Of a stretch of 64,000 bases of DNA, positions 33,787 through 42,095 are shown piece after piece. Each line of letters starts with the position of its first letter. The first letter of the stretch is position 1. This DNA is from Solirubrum koreensis. Lineage in GTDB: Bacteria > Bacteroidota > Bacteroidia > Cytophagales > Hymenobacteraceae. A program made the translations under genes and the position numbers. The notes under the pieces are model-generated. The model worked only from the letters and a program-made list of their open reading frames with translations, did no database searches and was not told the origin of the DNA. The DNA lies in NCBI RefSeq assembly GCF_039541855.1, contig NZ_BAABHA010000004.1:186001-250000 (forward strand), read 5' to 3'.

Positions 33787-34905
33787 ATGATTGAAGCCCT
33801 AGCGCCCCAGGTCGACAACCGCATTTTGCGGGAAGACATGCTGGCCATCTATGAAAACCTGAGCCCCCACGAAATCAATAAGCTGCGCAATTCTACCGTT
33901 CTGCTCACGGGCTGCGGTGGCTTTCTGGGCTACTATTTCATGCACTTTTTCGCGCATTACGCCGAGGAGCTGCATATCAAACGAATTATTGCGCTGGAAA
34001 ATTTTCTAACCGGCACCAAAGACTGGCTGAACCAATTAGTTGCCAGCAACCCCGACGTAATTAAGCTCCACGAATTCAACGTTATTACAGATTCGGTAGC
34101 CGATATTCCAGGCGCTGAGAATGCCGACTTTATTATTCACATGGCGTCCATTGCGTCGCCTACGTTTTACCGCATTTACCCCCTCGAAACTGTTGACGCC
34201 AATATTACCGGCCTGCGCCGGCTGCTGGATTATTACGCCGAGAAAAAGTTGCGCGGTTTCCTGTTTTTTTCGAGCAGCGAAATCTACGGCGACCCGTTCC
34301 CCGAGTTCATTCCCACGCCCGAAACCTACCGCGGCAATGTAGCTACCATTGGCCCCCGGGCCTGCTACGACGAAGCCAAGCGCTTCGGCGAGACGCTCTG
34401 CTACCTCTTCGCCCAGAAATACGACATGGCCATTGGCATTGCGCGGCCGTTCAATAATTACGGGCCGGGCATGAATATCAACGACAAACGCCTACCTGCC
34501 GATTTCGCCAAAGCCGTGGTAGAAAGCCGGGACCTGGAAATATTATCCGACGGCACGCCCACGCGTACGTTCTGCTACATTTCCGATGCCATTACCGGCT
34601 ACCTCAAAGTAATGCTGCACGGCAAATTCGACGTGTTTAATATTGGCATGGATCAGCCCGAGTTATCGGTGCGGGAATTTGCCGAAATATTTAACCGCGA
34701 AGGCAAAGAAATATTCGGTTATCAAGGCCACATTTTCTTCAGTAAATCCGCTGATCAGGAATACCTGACCGACAACCCCAACCGGCGCTGCCCCGACCTC
34801 ACCAAAGCCCGCACCGTGCTCGGCTACAACCCCAGCGTACGGGTAGAAGACGGCATCCGCCGCTACCTGAATTTCCTCCACCTCACCAACGGTCAACTCG
34901 CATGA
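33787..34905 (+). CDS. UDP-glucuronate decarboxylase-like SDR (UXS/UAS-like)
   Basis: A 372-residue extended SDR enzyme. The cofactor motif is LLTGCGGFLGYYFMHF at 39-54, the active-site serines are in FFSSSEIYGDP (161-170), and Tyr194/Lys198 lie in GPRACYDEAKR, the signature of UDP-xylose synthases. NNYGPGM also fits. It carries about 35 extra N-terminal residues ahead of the Rossmann motif. UXS makes UDP-xylose from UDP-glucuronate; close relatives make UDP-apiose or 4-keto-pentose, and these cannot be told apart by eye. It overlaps the next gene by 4 bp and that enzyme would supply its substrate. Confidence 0.85.
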   Translation: MIEALAPQVDNRILREDMLAIYENLSPHEINKLRNSTVLLTGCGGFLGYYFMHFFAHYAEELHIKRIIALENFLTGTKDWLNQLVASNPDVIKLHEFNVITDSVADIPGAENADFIIHMASIASPTFYRIYPLETVDANITGLRRLLDYYAEKKLRGFLFFSSSEIYGDPFPEFIPTPETYRGNVATIGPRACYDEAKRFGETLCYLFAQKYDMAIGIARPFNNYGPGMNINDKRLPADFAKAVVESRDLEILSDGTPTRTFCYISDAITGYLKVMLHGKFDVFNIGMDQPELSVREFAEIFNREGKEIFGYQGHIFFSKSADQEYLTDNPNRRCPDLTKARTVLGYNPSVRVEDGIRRYLNFLHLTNGQLA

Positions 34906-36191
34906 TAACGGTACTCGGACTTGGCTTCGTGGGCCTCACCACAGCCCTCGGGTTCAGCAAAAAAGGATTCAAGGTGTACGGCTTTGACGTGAACGAGCCG
35001 CGGATGGCCAAGATCCGCCGCTACGAAGTGCCGTTCTACGAACCCCACCTCGACGAAGCCCTGCGCGAAGAGCTCGGCCAGAACTTCATCATCGATGCCC
35101 CGCTGGCCGAGGCGGTGAACGACAGCAAAATCATCATTGTGTGCGTGGGCACCCCCAGCAACCCCGATGGCAGCGCCAACCTCGGTTACCTGCTGGAAGC
35201 CGTGAAGCAGGTATTTGAAGCCAGCGACGGGGAATTCAAGGTTATCGTGACCAAATCAACGGTGCCGCCTTCCACGGTAGCCACCAAGGTGAAGCCTTAT
35301 GTAGACGAGTTGAACCGGCAGTACCACAAGCCCATCGGCCTGGCCTCGAACCCCGAGTTTTTACGTGAGGGCTACGCCTGGGACGATTTCATGCAGCCCG
35401 ACCGCGTGGTGATTGGCGTGGAAGACGAGCAGTCGAAAGAGCTATTGAGCCAGGTTTACCTGCCCTTCAACGCGCCCATTCACTACGTAAGCTACAACTC
35501 GGCAGAGTTTATCAAGTACCTCTCGAACACGCTGTTGTCGACGCTTATCAGCTTCTCGAACGAAATGGCCATGGTCGCCGACCACATCGGAAACATCGAC
35601 GTGGCCGGTGCCTTCAAGATTCTGCACCAGGACAAACGCTGGACCGGCGCCCCCGCTTCCATGGCCAGCTACGTGTACCCCGGCTGTGGCTACGGCGGCT
35701 ACTGCCTGCCCAAAGACACGGCAGCACTCAGCAGCATTGCCCAGGAACACGGGTTCACGCCTCACATTCTGGAAGGCAACCTCCGGATTAATGAGGAAGT
35801 GAAGGATTTCGTGGCCGACAAAATCACGGCTGCCGTTCGGCCCGAAAGCCGAATTGGTATCCTGGGCCTGGCTTTCAAAAGCGGCTCCGACGACGTGCGG
35901 CTCAGTCCCAGCAAGTTTATTATCGAGAAACTGTTGGCCAAAGGCTACACCAACATCGTGGCCTACGACCCCATGGCCAACGAGGTGTTTCAGCAGGAGT
36001 ACAACCTCCCCATTGCCTATGCTAATTCCCTGGAAGACGTAGTAGCCCAAGCCGACGAGCTGGTGCTGCTCACCAGCTGGCCCGAGTTCAAGCAGAACAA
36101 GGAGCTGCTAACTACCAAACGCCTCTTCGATTTCCGCTACGTTTTTCCGGAACTGCACCGCCCTACGGTAGCCAGCACCGTGGCTTCGTAA
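34902..36191 (+). CDS. UDP-glucose/GDP-mannose 6-dehydrogenase family protein
   Basis: A 429-residue NAD-dependent dehydrogenase oxidising a nucleotide hexose to the uronate, most likely UDP-glucose to UDP-glucuronate. The N-terminus VLGLGFVGLTTALGF is the NAD motif. EFLREGYAWDDFMQPDRVVIG and the catalytic Cys268 in GYGGYCLPKDTAAL are intact. The C-terminal UDP-binding part has ILGLAFKSGSDDVRLSPS. Translational coupling with the upstream UXS-like gene indicates a two-step UDP-Glc to UDP-GlcA to UDP-pentose route. It is the last gene of the plus-strand arm. Confidence 0.94.
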   Translation: MITVLGLGFVGLTTALGFSKKGFKVYGFDVNEPRMAKIRRYEVPFYEPHLDEALREELGQNFIIDAPLAEAVNDSKIIIVCVGTPSNPDGSANLGYLLEAVKQVFEASDGEFKVIVTKSTVPPSTVATKVKPYVDELNRQYHKPIGLASNPEFLREGYAWDDFMQPDRVVIGVEDEQSKELLSQVYLPFNAPIHYVSYNSAEFIKYLSNTLLSTLISFSNEMAMVADHIGNIDVAGAFKILHQDKRWTGAPASMASYVYPGCGYGGYCLPKDTAALSSIAQEHGFTPHILEGNLRINEEVKDFVADKITAAVRPESRIGILGLAFKSGSDDVRLSPSKFIIEKLLAKGYTNIVAYDPMANEVFQQEYNLPIAYANSLEDVVAQADELVLLTSWPEFKQNKELLTTKRLFDFRYVFPELHRPTVASTVAS

Positions 36192-36202
36192 GCCGGCACT
36201 AC

Positions 36203-36264
36203 ATCACACACCACGAAAACGCCACGTGCTGCACATAGCACGGGGCGTTTTCGTGGTGTGTGAT
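36203..36264. terminator. Perfect 21-bp inverted repeat between convergent arms, likely bidirectional terminator
   Basis: Bases 36203-36223 are the exact reverse complement of 36244-36264. The 20-base loop can itself pair (GTGCT with AGCAC). The core AAAACGCC/GGCGTTTT supplies A- and T-rich flanks but no canonical U-tract. The position between two convergent stop codons supports transcription termination from both sides. Confidence 0.8.
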
Positions 36265-36283
36265 AGTTGATATTCAGTACTTG

Positions 36284-36826
36284 CTAATGATGCACGAGGA
36301 GGTTGAAATTCGGGTGCCGCTGGTCTTTCTCAGAAACCAAGGTCGGCTGCAGGGGCCACTCAATCCCGAATGCGGGGTCGTTCCAGCGGATGCCGCGCTC
36401 AAAGCCGGGCGCATATTTGGCCGAGACTTGGTAAAACACGTCGGTGTCGTCTTTCAGGGTGACGAAGCCGTGGGCAAAACGTCCTGGCACCAGCAGCATG
36501 CGGAAGCTCTCGGCGGTGAGTTCTATGCCCAGCCACTGCCCGTACGTGGGTGATTCTTCACGCAAGTCAATAATGACATCGTAAATGGCGCCGCGGGTGC
36601 AGCGCACCAGCTTGGTTTCCTCATGGGGCGGCAGCTGGTAATGCATGCCGCGCAAGGTACCGCGCCGCGGGTTCGACGACAGGTTGGCTTGCAGGGGCGC
36701 GGCCGTAATACCGTAGGCGGCAAACTCATCCTGGCACCAGGAACGGGCAAAGAAACCCCGCTCATCGGCCATGCGCTCCACATCAATAATGAATGCGCCG
36801 GCCAGCTCCGTTTCAAAAAAGATCAT
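36284..36826 (-). CDS. dTDP-4-dehydrorhamnose 3,5-epimerase family protein (RmlC-like)
   Basis: A 180-residue cupin-fold sugar epimerase, full length. Active-site features are Arg/His in GTLRGMHYQ (His62), KLVRCTRGAIYDVIIDLR, and the catalytic Tyr in TDVFYQVSAKY (Tyr132). Family members act on dTDP-, CDP- or GDP-4-keto-6-deoxy sugars. Here the neighbour is a cytidylyltransferase gene, not rmlA/B/D, so a CDP-sugar substrate is as likely as dTDP. It lies 96 bp downstream of that gene on the same strand and is last in the minus-strand arm. Confidence 0.9.
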   Translation of the reverse strand: MIFFETELAGAFIIDVERMADERGFFARSWCQDEFAAYGITAAPLQANLSSNPRRGTLRGMHYQLPPHEETKLVRCTRGAIYDVIIDLREESPTYGQWLGIELTAESFRMLLVPGRFAHGFVTLKDDTDVFYQVSAKYAPGFERGIRWNDPAFGIEWPLQPTLVSEKDQRHPNFNLLVHH

Positions 36827-36922
36827 GGCAACGAAAAGATAGACAACGAAAAAGGACGGACGAACCCGCCGCCGGAAGTTGACAGCGGGCCGTTAAGCGC
36901 CGTAGCCAATCAGCAACGGGCT

Positions 36923-37813
36923 TTAATCGAGCGGCATTACGGTGGGCGTGGCAACCCGTTCGCCTCTGCGGGCCTGCACTGGCGTGGCGAGAATTTCGGC
37001 CAGTACCGGGTCTTCGTGCAGGGGTTCGGGGTCGTTGCTCCACACTTTCCAGCGGGCTTTTCCTTGCTGCCAAAGGTCTTCCAGCAGGTTTCGGTCGCGG
37101 AGGGTGTCCATGGGTTGCCAGAAACCATCGTGGCGGTACGCGGCCAGCTCACCGGCTATGGCGAGGCGTTCCAGGGGGGCTTTTTCCCAAATGGTTTGAT
37201 CATCTTCGAGGTAGTCGAACACACCGGGTTCCAGCACAAAAAAGCCGCCGTTAATCCAGGGTGTTTCGCCGCCTTCGGGCTTTTCGGTAAAAGAGTGAAT
37301 GGCAGAATCGGTTTCGGAAAGGTTAAACACCCCGAAACGACCGGGCTGGCGCACTGCCGTGAGCGTAGCCAGTACGCCCTGCTGCCGGTGGAAACGCACG
37401 GCTTCGCGAATGTCAATATCGCCCACGCCGTCGCCGTAGGTCATGCAAAACGTTTCGTTGCCAATATGCTCACGCACGCGGCGCAAGCGGCCGCCGGTCA
37501 TGGTTTCCTGGCCGGTGTCTACCAGGGTTACCCGCCACGGCTCGGCATTGGTGCGGTGCACCTGCATTTCGTTGCGGTCCATCTGGAACGTTACGTCCGC
37601 GTTGTGCAGGAAGTAATCGGCGAAGTATTGCTTGATCATGTGGCCTTTGTAGCCGCAGCACACCACAAACTCACGAATGCCGTGGTGGGCGTACAACTTC
37701 ATAATGTGCCACAGAATAGGACGGCCGCCTACTTCAACCATGGGCTTGGGTCGTACCCCGCTTTCTTCGCTGATGCGGGTGCCGTAGCCGCCCGCCAGAA
37801 TTACCGCTTTCAT
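36923..37813 (-). CDS. rfbF: Glucose-1-phosphate cytidylyltransferase
   Basis: A 296-residue nucleotidyltransferase making CDP-glucose from CTP and glucose-1-phosphate. The signature is MKAVILAGGYGTRISEES-VRPKPMVEVG, then WHIMKLYAHHGI-EFVVCCGYKGHMIKQYF, and TYGDGVGDIDI; INGGFFVLEPGVFDYL is also typical. The usual family length is about 257, so the last 38 or so residues (after WKVWS) are an extension. CDP-glucose normally feeds CDP-dideoxyhexose synthesis via a 4,6-dehydratase (RfbG), which is not in this window. An AT-rich spacer lies upstream. Confidence 0.94.
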   Translation of the reverse strand: MKAVILAGGYGTRISEESGVRPKPMVEVGGRPILWHIMKLYAHHGIREFVVCCGYKGHMIKQYFADYFLHNADVTFQMDRNEMQVHRTNAEPWRVTLVDTGQETMTGGRLRRVREHIGNETFCMTYGDGVGDIDIREAVRFHRQQGVLATLTAVRQPGRFGVFNLSETDSAIHSFTEKPEGGETPWINGGFFVLEPGVFDYLEDDQTIWEKAPLERLAIAGELAAYRHDGFWQPMDTLRDRNLLEDLWQQGKARWKVWSNDPEPLHEDPVLAEILATPVQARRGERVATPTVMPLD

Positions 37814-38009
37814 AGTTATGTAGTGGAGAGGTGGAGTAAGTCAGCTGAAATAATTGGAGTGAAGCAGCAAACCCAAGGCTTGATCTGACGACGCCGTTCA
37901 ATAACTAAAGATATATTTTATTATAAAATTCTTATAAATATCTAAATAATAAATTATTTAAAGTATAAATCAACTTGTTTTCATTATATAATATAAAATA
38001 CTACCGTGC
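37814..38009. other. Very AT-rich spacer upstream of the cytidylyltransferase gene
   Basis: About 90 of the bases here (37910-38000) are almost entirely A and T, in sharp contrast to the GC-rich genes on either side. It probably contains the promoter for the rfbF-epimerase pair. Several TTG and TA-rich hexamers occur and no single promoter could be chosen. Confidence 0.45.
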
Positions 38010-38765
38010 TTAAGTTTTCGGATGCAGTGAGCCCATGCTGCGCAGCATCAGCCAGATAAAGCGTGAATTGGTGAGCAGATAGCGTCGCCACAACCGCCGC
38101 GGCTCCAGCCACAGCCGAAAGGCCCATTCCAGCCACAATCGGCGCGCCCATACAGGCAAGCGGCGTTCCAGGCCAGCGTAGGTAAGAAAAGCCTGGCCTA
38201 CCCCAAGCATACAGGCCCGAATACGACCTTGGTGCGCCGCCATCCACTGCTCCTGGCGCGGGCAGCCTAAGGCCACAAACAGCAGATCGGGGTCGGCGGC
38301 ATTGATGCGGGCTACTATCTCCGCGTCTTCGGCGTCGGAAAGAGGCCGGAAGGGCGGCGAGTAGCTGCCGGCAATGCGGAGTTGGGGTAGCTCGTGGCGG
38401 GCCCGGGCTTCCAAGGCAGCCAGCACTTCGGGCGTGGTGCCGTAGAAATAAACCGATTGGCCGCGCTCGGCGGCAGCCTCCAGCAACGCTGGAAGGGCAT
38501 CCATGCCAGCCACTCGCTCTTGGCGTGGCCCGCCAAACCAGCGCACCGCGGCAGCCACGGGACTACCATCGGGAGCTACTACGGTGGCTTGGTTCACCAC
38601 CCGTCCGAAATCGGGCTGGCGGTGCGCTTCCACTACCATGTGCACGTTAGCAAAACACACGTAGGCCGACGAGCGGGCGGCGCCCAGCTGCAAAACGGCG
38701 TCGACAAAGGAGGCAGGCGGACCGGTGGAAATCCAGGTGCCTAAAACTTGATGGCGGGGAAGCAC
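38010..38765 (-). CDS. WecG/TagA/CpsF family glycosyltransferase (GT26)
   Basis: A GT26 transferase of about 251 residues. Features are VCFANVHMVVEAHRQPDF, the PDG motif in VVAPDGSPVAAAVRWFG, VYFYGTTPEVLAALEA, PDLLFVALGCPRQEQWMA and GVGQAFLTYAGLERRLPVWAR. These enzymes usually add the second sugar to undecaprenyl-PP-sugar, which fits its position just after the initiating transferase gene. No ATG exists near the start. GTG 38765 is chosen: it gives MLPRHQVLGTWISTG, the family N-terminus, and follows a 15-base leader also found before the UXS-like gene. TTG 38849 or GTG 38846 would add 27-28 residues. Confidence 0.88.
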   Translation of the reverse strand: MLPRHQVLGTWISTGPPASFVDAVLQLGAARSSAYVCFANVHMVVEAHRQPDFGRVVNQATVVAPDGSPVAAAVRWFGGPRQERVAGMDALPALLEAAAERGQSVYFYGTTPEVLAALEARARHELPQLRIAGSYSPPFRPLSDAEDAEIVARINAADPDLLFVALGCPRQEQWMAAHQGRIRACMLGVGQAFLTYAGLERRLPVWARRLWLEWAFRLWLEPRRLWRRYLLTNSRFIWLMLRSMGSLHPKT

Positions 38766-38991
38766 GGCAAATAGGTGGAGGAGGGAACGGTAAGTGAGAT
38801 GGTTGGAGAGCGAAACCCTCGACGCAGTTGCAGCCCGCTGCTCCACCAACGGCGGCTACGGTTGCGCAGCATCCCCACTCCTACAAACTGCGCCAAACAG
38901 CTTGCTATCCAGGAGAAGGTCTGCCATTCCGATGGTTTCGCTCCCCAGACCATCCCAGTATCTGAGGCCGGCGGGGAACAGGAAGGAGTAC

Positions 38992-40389
38992 TTAATAGGC
39001 GTTTTTTTCGCCCTTTACCATGTTCCACACGGTTTGACCAATAATCTTCATATCGAGCCCGAACGACCAGTTTTCCATGTACTTCAGGTCGTATTCCACA
39101 CGCTTTTCCATGGTCCCGGCCTCGCGGGTTTCGCCGCGGTAGCCGTTCACCTGGGCGTAGCCGGTAATACCGGGCGTTACGGCGTGGCGCAAGTGGTACT
39201 GGGTAATGTGCTTGGAGTATTCCTCCAACTGCGACACCATGTTGGGCCGCGGTCCGACCACCGACATATGCCCGAACAGCACGTTAAAGAACTGCGGCAG
39301 CTCGTCGAGGTTAGACTTGCGCAGAAACTTCCCAATGCGGGTAATGCGGGCGTCACCTTTGGTGGCTTGGAGCTCGGTTTTGCCGTGGTCGGTGCGCATG
39401 GTGCGCAGCTTGTAGCACGGGAACAGCTGGTTGCGCTTGCCCGGCCGCAGCTGCTTAAAGAACACCGGGCCCGGCGAGTCCAGTTTAATAAGCAAGGCCA
39501 GCAGCGGCAAAATGAACGGGAATACCGTGCAAATAACCGTAAGGGAAAAAGCCACGTCGAACACCCGCTTTAACAGCTGATTGGTACGAATTCCGAGCGG
39601 CTCGCGCCGAATGGTGAGAATGGGCAGGTGGTCGTAGAAGTACACGTTCACGTCCTTGCGCATGGTGCCGCAGAAATCGGGAACGATGCGAAACGAGAGA
39701 AAATGCTGATCGGCGAAGTGCGATAGGTCTTCGATTAGCTCCCGCTGATCGAGGGGCATGGCGAAGTAAATTTCATCGACGTGGGCTACCCGGCAAAACG
39801 CTTTCAGGTCTTCCACACGGCCTCGCACCAAAGCGCGCAGCGCGTGGGGCATGGGCTCATCGGCAAAGAAACCCACAAATTCGTTGCCCACCGGATCGTG
39901 CGAGGCGAGGAAACGGTAGAGGCTCTGGCCGCTTTCGCCGGCGCCCACAATTACGTAGCGGCTGGCGGGCCGGGCCATGTGGCGTAGGTACATGCGGTAG
40001 CTAAACGCCAGCAGAAACCGGCCGCCCACCACCGCCATGAGCGACAACGTGTAAATGGAAACCAGGAAGCGCGCCGACACCCAGTACTGCTGCAATACCA
40101 CCGCGCCGATTCCCAGCAGCACGGCGTGCAGCAGAAACGTACGCATGAGGTACAGTAACTTCTCGGGGTAAGTAATCAGCCGGTCTACGCGGTAGATGTT
40201 GGCGTAATGACCCGAGAGAATCCACCACAGCAAGGCGAATACGGCGAAAAAAGCAGTGGCGAGGCCATCGAAGTACCAACTTCCGCTAACGAAATAACTC
40301 GATACACGGAATGCTCCGAAAATCAGCAGAACATCAATAAGGGGCAAGACGATGCGCGACGCGTCGGAATAGTGGCGGTAGCGTTCCAT
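38992..40389 (-). CDS. Undecaprenyl-phosphate sugar phosphotransferase (WcaJ/WbaP type)
   Basis: The initiating phosphoglycosyltransferase of the pathway, 465 residues. The N-terminal half has four membrane helices and a CoA-binding-like Rossmann segment (SRYVIVGAGESGQSLYRFL). The C-terminal bacterial sugar-transferase domain starts with a re-entrant helix (LLKRVFDVAFSLTVICTVFP), then SPGPVFFKQLRPG, CYKLRTMR, the catalytic Asp-Glu in RKSNLDELPQFFNVL and MSVVGPRP. It transfers sugar-1-phosphate, usually glucose or galactose, to undecaprenyl phosphate. ATG 40389 is chosen; a TTG 84 bp upstream adds residues with no family match. It heads the minus-strand arm. Confidence 0.93.
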   Translation of the reverse strand: MERYRHYSDASRIVLPLIDVLLIFGAFRVSSYFVSGSWYFDGLATAFFAVFALLWWILSGHYANIYRVDRLITYPEKLLYLMRTFLLHAVLLGIGAVVLQQYWVSARFLVSIYTLSLMAVVGGRFLLAFSYRMYLRHMARPASRYVIVGAGESGQSLYRFLASHDPVGNEFVGFFADEPMPHALRALVRGRVEDLKAFCRVAHVDEIYFAMPLDQRELIEDLSHFADQHFLSFRIVPDFCGTMRKDVNVYFYDHLPILTIRREPLGIRTNQLLKRVFDVAFSLTVICTVFPFILPLLALLIKLDSPGPVFFKQLRPGKRNQLFPCYKLRTMRTDHGKTELQATKGDARITRIGKFLRKSNLDELPQFFNVLFGHMSVVGPRPNMVSQLEEYSKHITQYHLRHAVTPGITGYAQVNGYRGETREAGTMEKRVEYDLKYMENWSFGLDMKIIGQTVWNMVKGEKNAY

Positions 40390-40624
40390 AGCAGCGGGCG
40401 GAGTGTGCGGAGTGGAATGGTGCAGCCAGTAAGGGAAAGCGGCACTGGTAAGTAGACCAAATAACGTATACAATTTACTTTAGTCAATATTTTTTATAAC
40501 AAATTTTATAAAAAGTATAATACTACTTCGTTATGTGCAGTTTGTGTGTTTCCATTGACGTATTGTCGCAAGATGTTTTCAGAGTGCAACTTCCTAGTAA
40601 TCAACCCAAAGCAGCATGTGTAAA

Positions 40625-40660
40625 CAAAAAGCCTCCGACAGATTCGTCAGAGGCTTTTTG
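40625..40660 (-). terminator. Rho-independent terminator after preA
   Basis: GCCTC (40631-40635) with GAGGC (40650-40654) and an inner GAC/GTC extension form the stem, flanked by A5 and T5 tracts. It lies 24 bp past the preA stop and works on either strand. Confidence 0.88.
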
Positions 40661-40683
40661 TGTAACTTTTAGCTGAGGCGAGA

Positions 40684-42093
40684 CTACCCCGGCGTTAGTA
40701 CGTCGGGAGTAGCACCTATTGCGGAGGCCGGACTGCCCATTGCCCGAGCTTTGCCGGGGAGGGTTTTGTGCCGCTCCTTGCCCAACGCTGCGGCTGGTTC
40801 GGGTACCCAATGGTGCAGCCCGCCGGCGCGTGGGTCGTTGAAGGTCACCGGAATATCGTTGGCATCGGTGCGCTCTTTCCAGGTGAGGTGCTCAGTGCCG
40901 TCGTCGCGGCGCTCCATGGTAATGCACTGCTCCACGGGGCACACCAACGAGCAGAGGTTGCAGCCCACACAGTTTTCCTGAATGATTTCGGGCACGCGGG
41001 AGTCCTCGCGCAGGGCAATGGCTTGGTGGGCGCCGTCTTCGCAAGCCGTATAGCACAGCTGGCAACCAATGCACTTGTCTTCGTTGATCTGGGCTGTGAC
41101 TTTATACTTCAGGTTGAGGTCTTCCCAATGCTTTACGTTCGGCAGGGCCTTGCCCACGAAGTCGTAGATGGTGTTGAAGTTCTTCTCCACCATATACTGC
41201 TCCAGTCCGGCCGTCATTTCCCGAATAATGCCGAAGCCGAAGTGCATGGCCGCCGTGCAAACCTGCACGCTGGAAGCACCGAGCAGGATATGCTCCACGG
41301 CGTCGCGCCAGTTCTCGATGCCACCGATGCCGGAAATGGGCAGACGCACGTTGGGGTCCTGGGCGCAGTTTTTCACCATGTTCAGGGCAATGGGCTTCAC
41401 AGCCGGGCCGCAGTAGCCGCCGTTTGAGCCTTTGCCATCCACAATCGGGTAAGGCGCGAACTGGTCGATATCAACACCCACAATACTTTGAATGGTATTG
41501 ATGAGCGAAATGGCATCGGCGCCGCCGGCGCGGGCAGCGCGGGCTGGCTCGGTTACGTCAGAAATATTGGGCGTGAGCTTCACAATCACCGGAATGCGGG
41601 CCACTTCCATCACCCACTCCACAATGGTGCGCAGCACTTCCGGCTCCTGCCCCACCGCCGAACCCATGCCCCGCTCGCACATGCCGTGCGGGCATCCGAA
41701 GTTCAGCTCAATGCCGTCGGAGCCAGCGTTGGTTACGTCGCGCACAATGTCGTGCCACTCCTGGCGACTTTGCACCATGAGCGAGGCAATAACGGCGTGG
41801 TTGGGGAAGCGCTTTTTCACTTCCTCAATCTCGCGCAGGTTGTCGGCCAACGGGCGGTCCGAAATCAGCTCGATGTTGTTGAAACCCACCATGCGTTTGT
41901 CGCGGTAGTTCACGCTGCCGTAGCGGCTGGAAACGTTTACCACGGGCACACCCAAGGTTTTCCAGACTGCCCCGCCCCAGCCCGCGTCGAAGGCTTTCAT
42001 TACCTGATAGCCCGAGTTGGTGGGCGGCGCCGAGGCCAACCAGAACGGATTCGGCGACTTAATGCCAGCAAAATTTATCGACAGATCGGGCAT
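40684..42093 (-). CDS. preA: Dihydropyrimidine dehydrogenase (NAD+), PreA subunit
   Basis: A 469-residue FMN and Fe-S subunit that reduces uracil or thymine. The N-terminal barrel shows NPFWLASAPPTNSGYQV, ELNFGCPHGM, VKLTPNISDV and IGGIENWRDAVEHILLGASS. The C-terminal ferredoxin-like part carries two [4Fe-4S] motifs (CIGCQLCYTAC and CVGCNLCSLVCPVEQC). It is about 58 residues longer than E. coli PreA (411), mainly by a C-terminal tail. It starts 2 bp after the preT stop, so the subunits are coupled. It is the last gene of the pyrimidine catabolic set. Confidence 0.95.
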   Translation of the reverse strand: MPDLSINFAGIKSPNPFWLASAPPTNSGYQVMKAFDAGWGGAVWKTLGVPVVNVSSRYGSVNYRDKRMVGFNNIELISDRPLADNLREIEEVKKRFPNHAVIASLMVQSRQEWHDIVRDVTNAGSDGIELNFGCPHGMCERGMGSAVGQEPEVLRTIVEWVMEVARIPVIVKLTPNISDVTEPARAARAGGADAISLINTIQSIVGVDIDQFAPYPIVDGKGSNGGYCGPAVKPIALNMVKNCAQDPNVRLPISGIGGIENWRDAVEHILLGASSVQVCTAAMHFGFGIIREMTAGLEQYMVEKNFNTIYDFVGKALPNVKHWEDLNLKYKVTAQINEDKCIGCQLCYTACEDGAHQAIALREDSRVPEIIQENCVGCNLCSLVCPVEQCITMERRDDGTEHLTWKERTDANDIPVTFNDPRAGGLHHWVPEPAAALGKERHKTLPGKARAMGSPASAIGATPDVLTPG

Positions 42094-42095
42094 GG

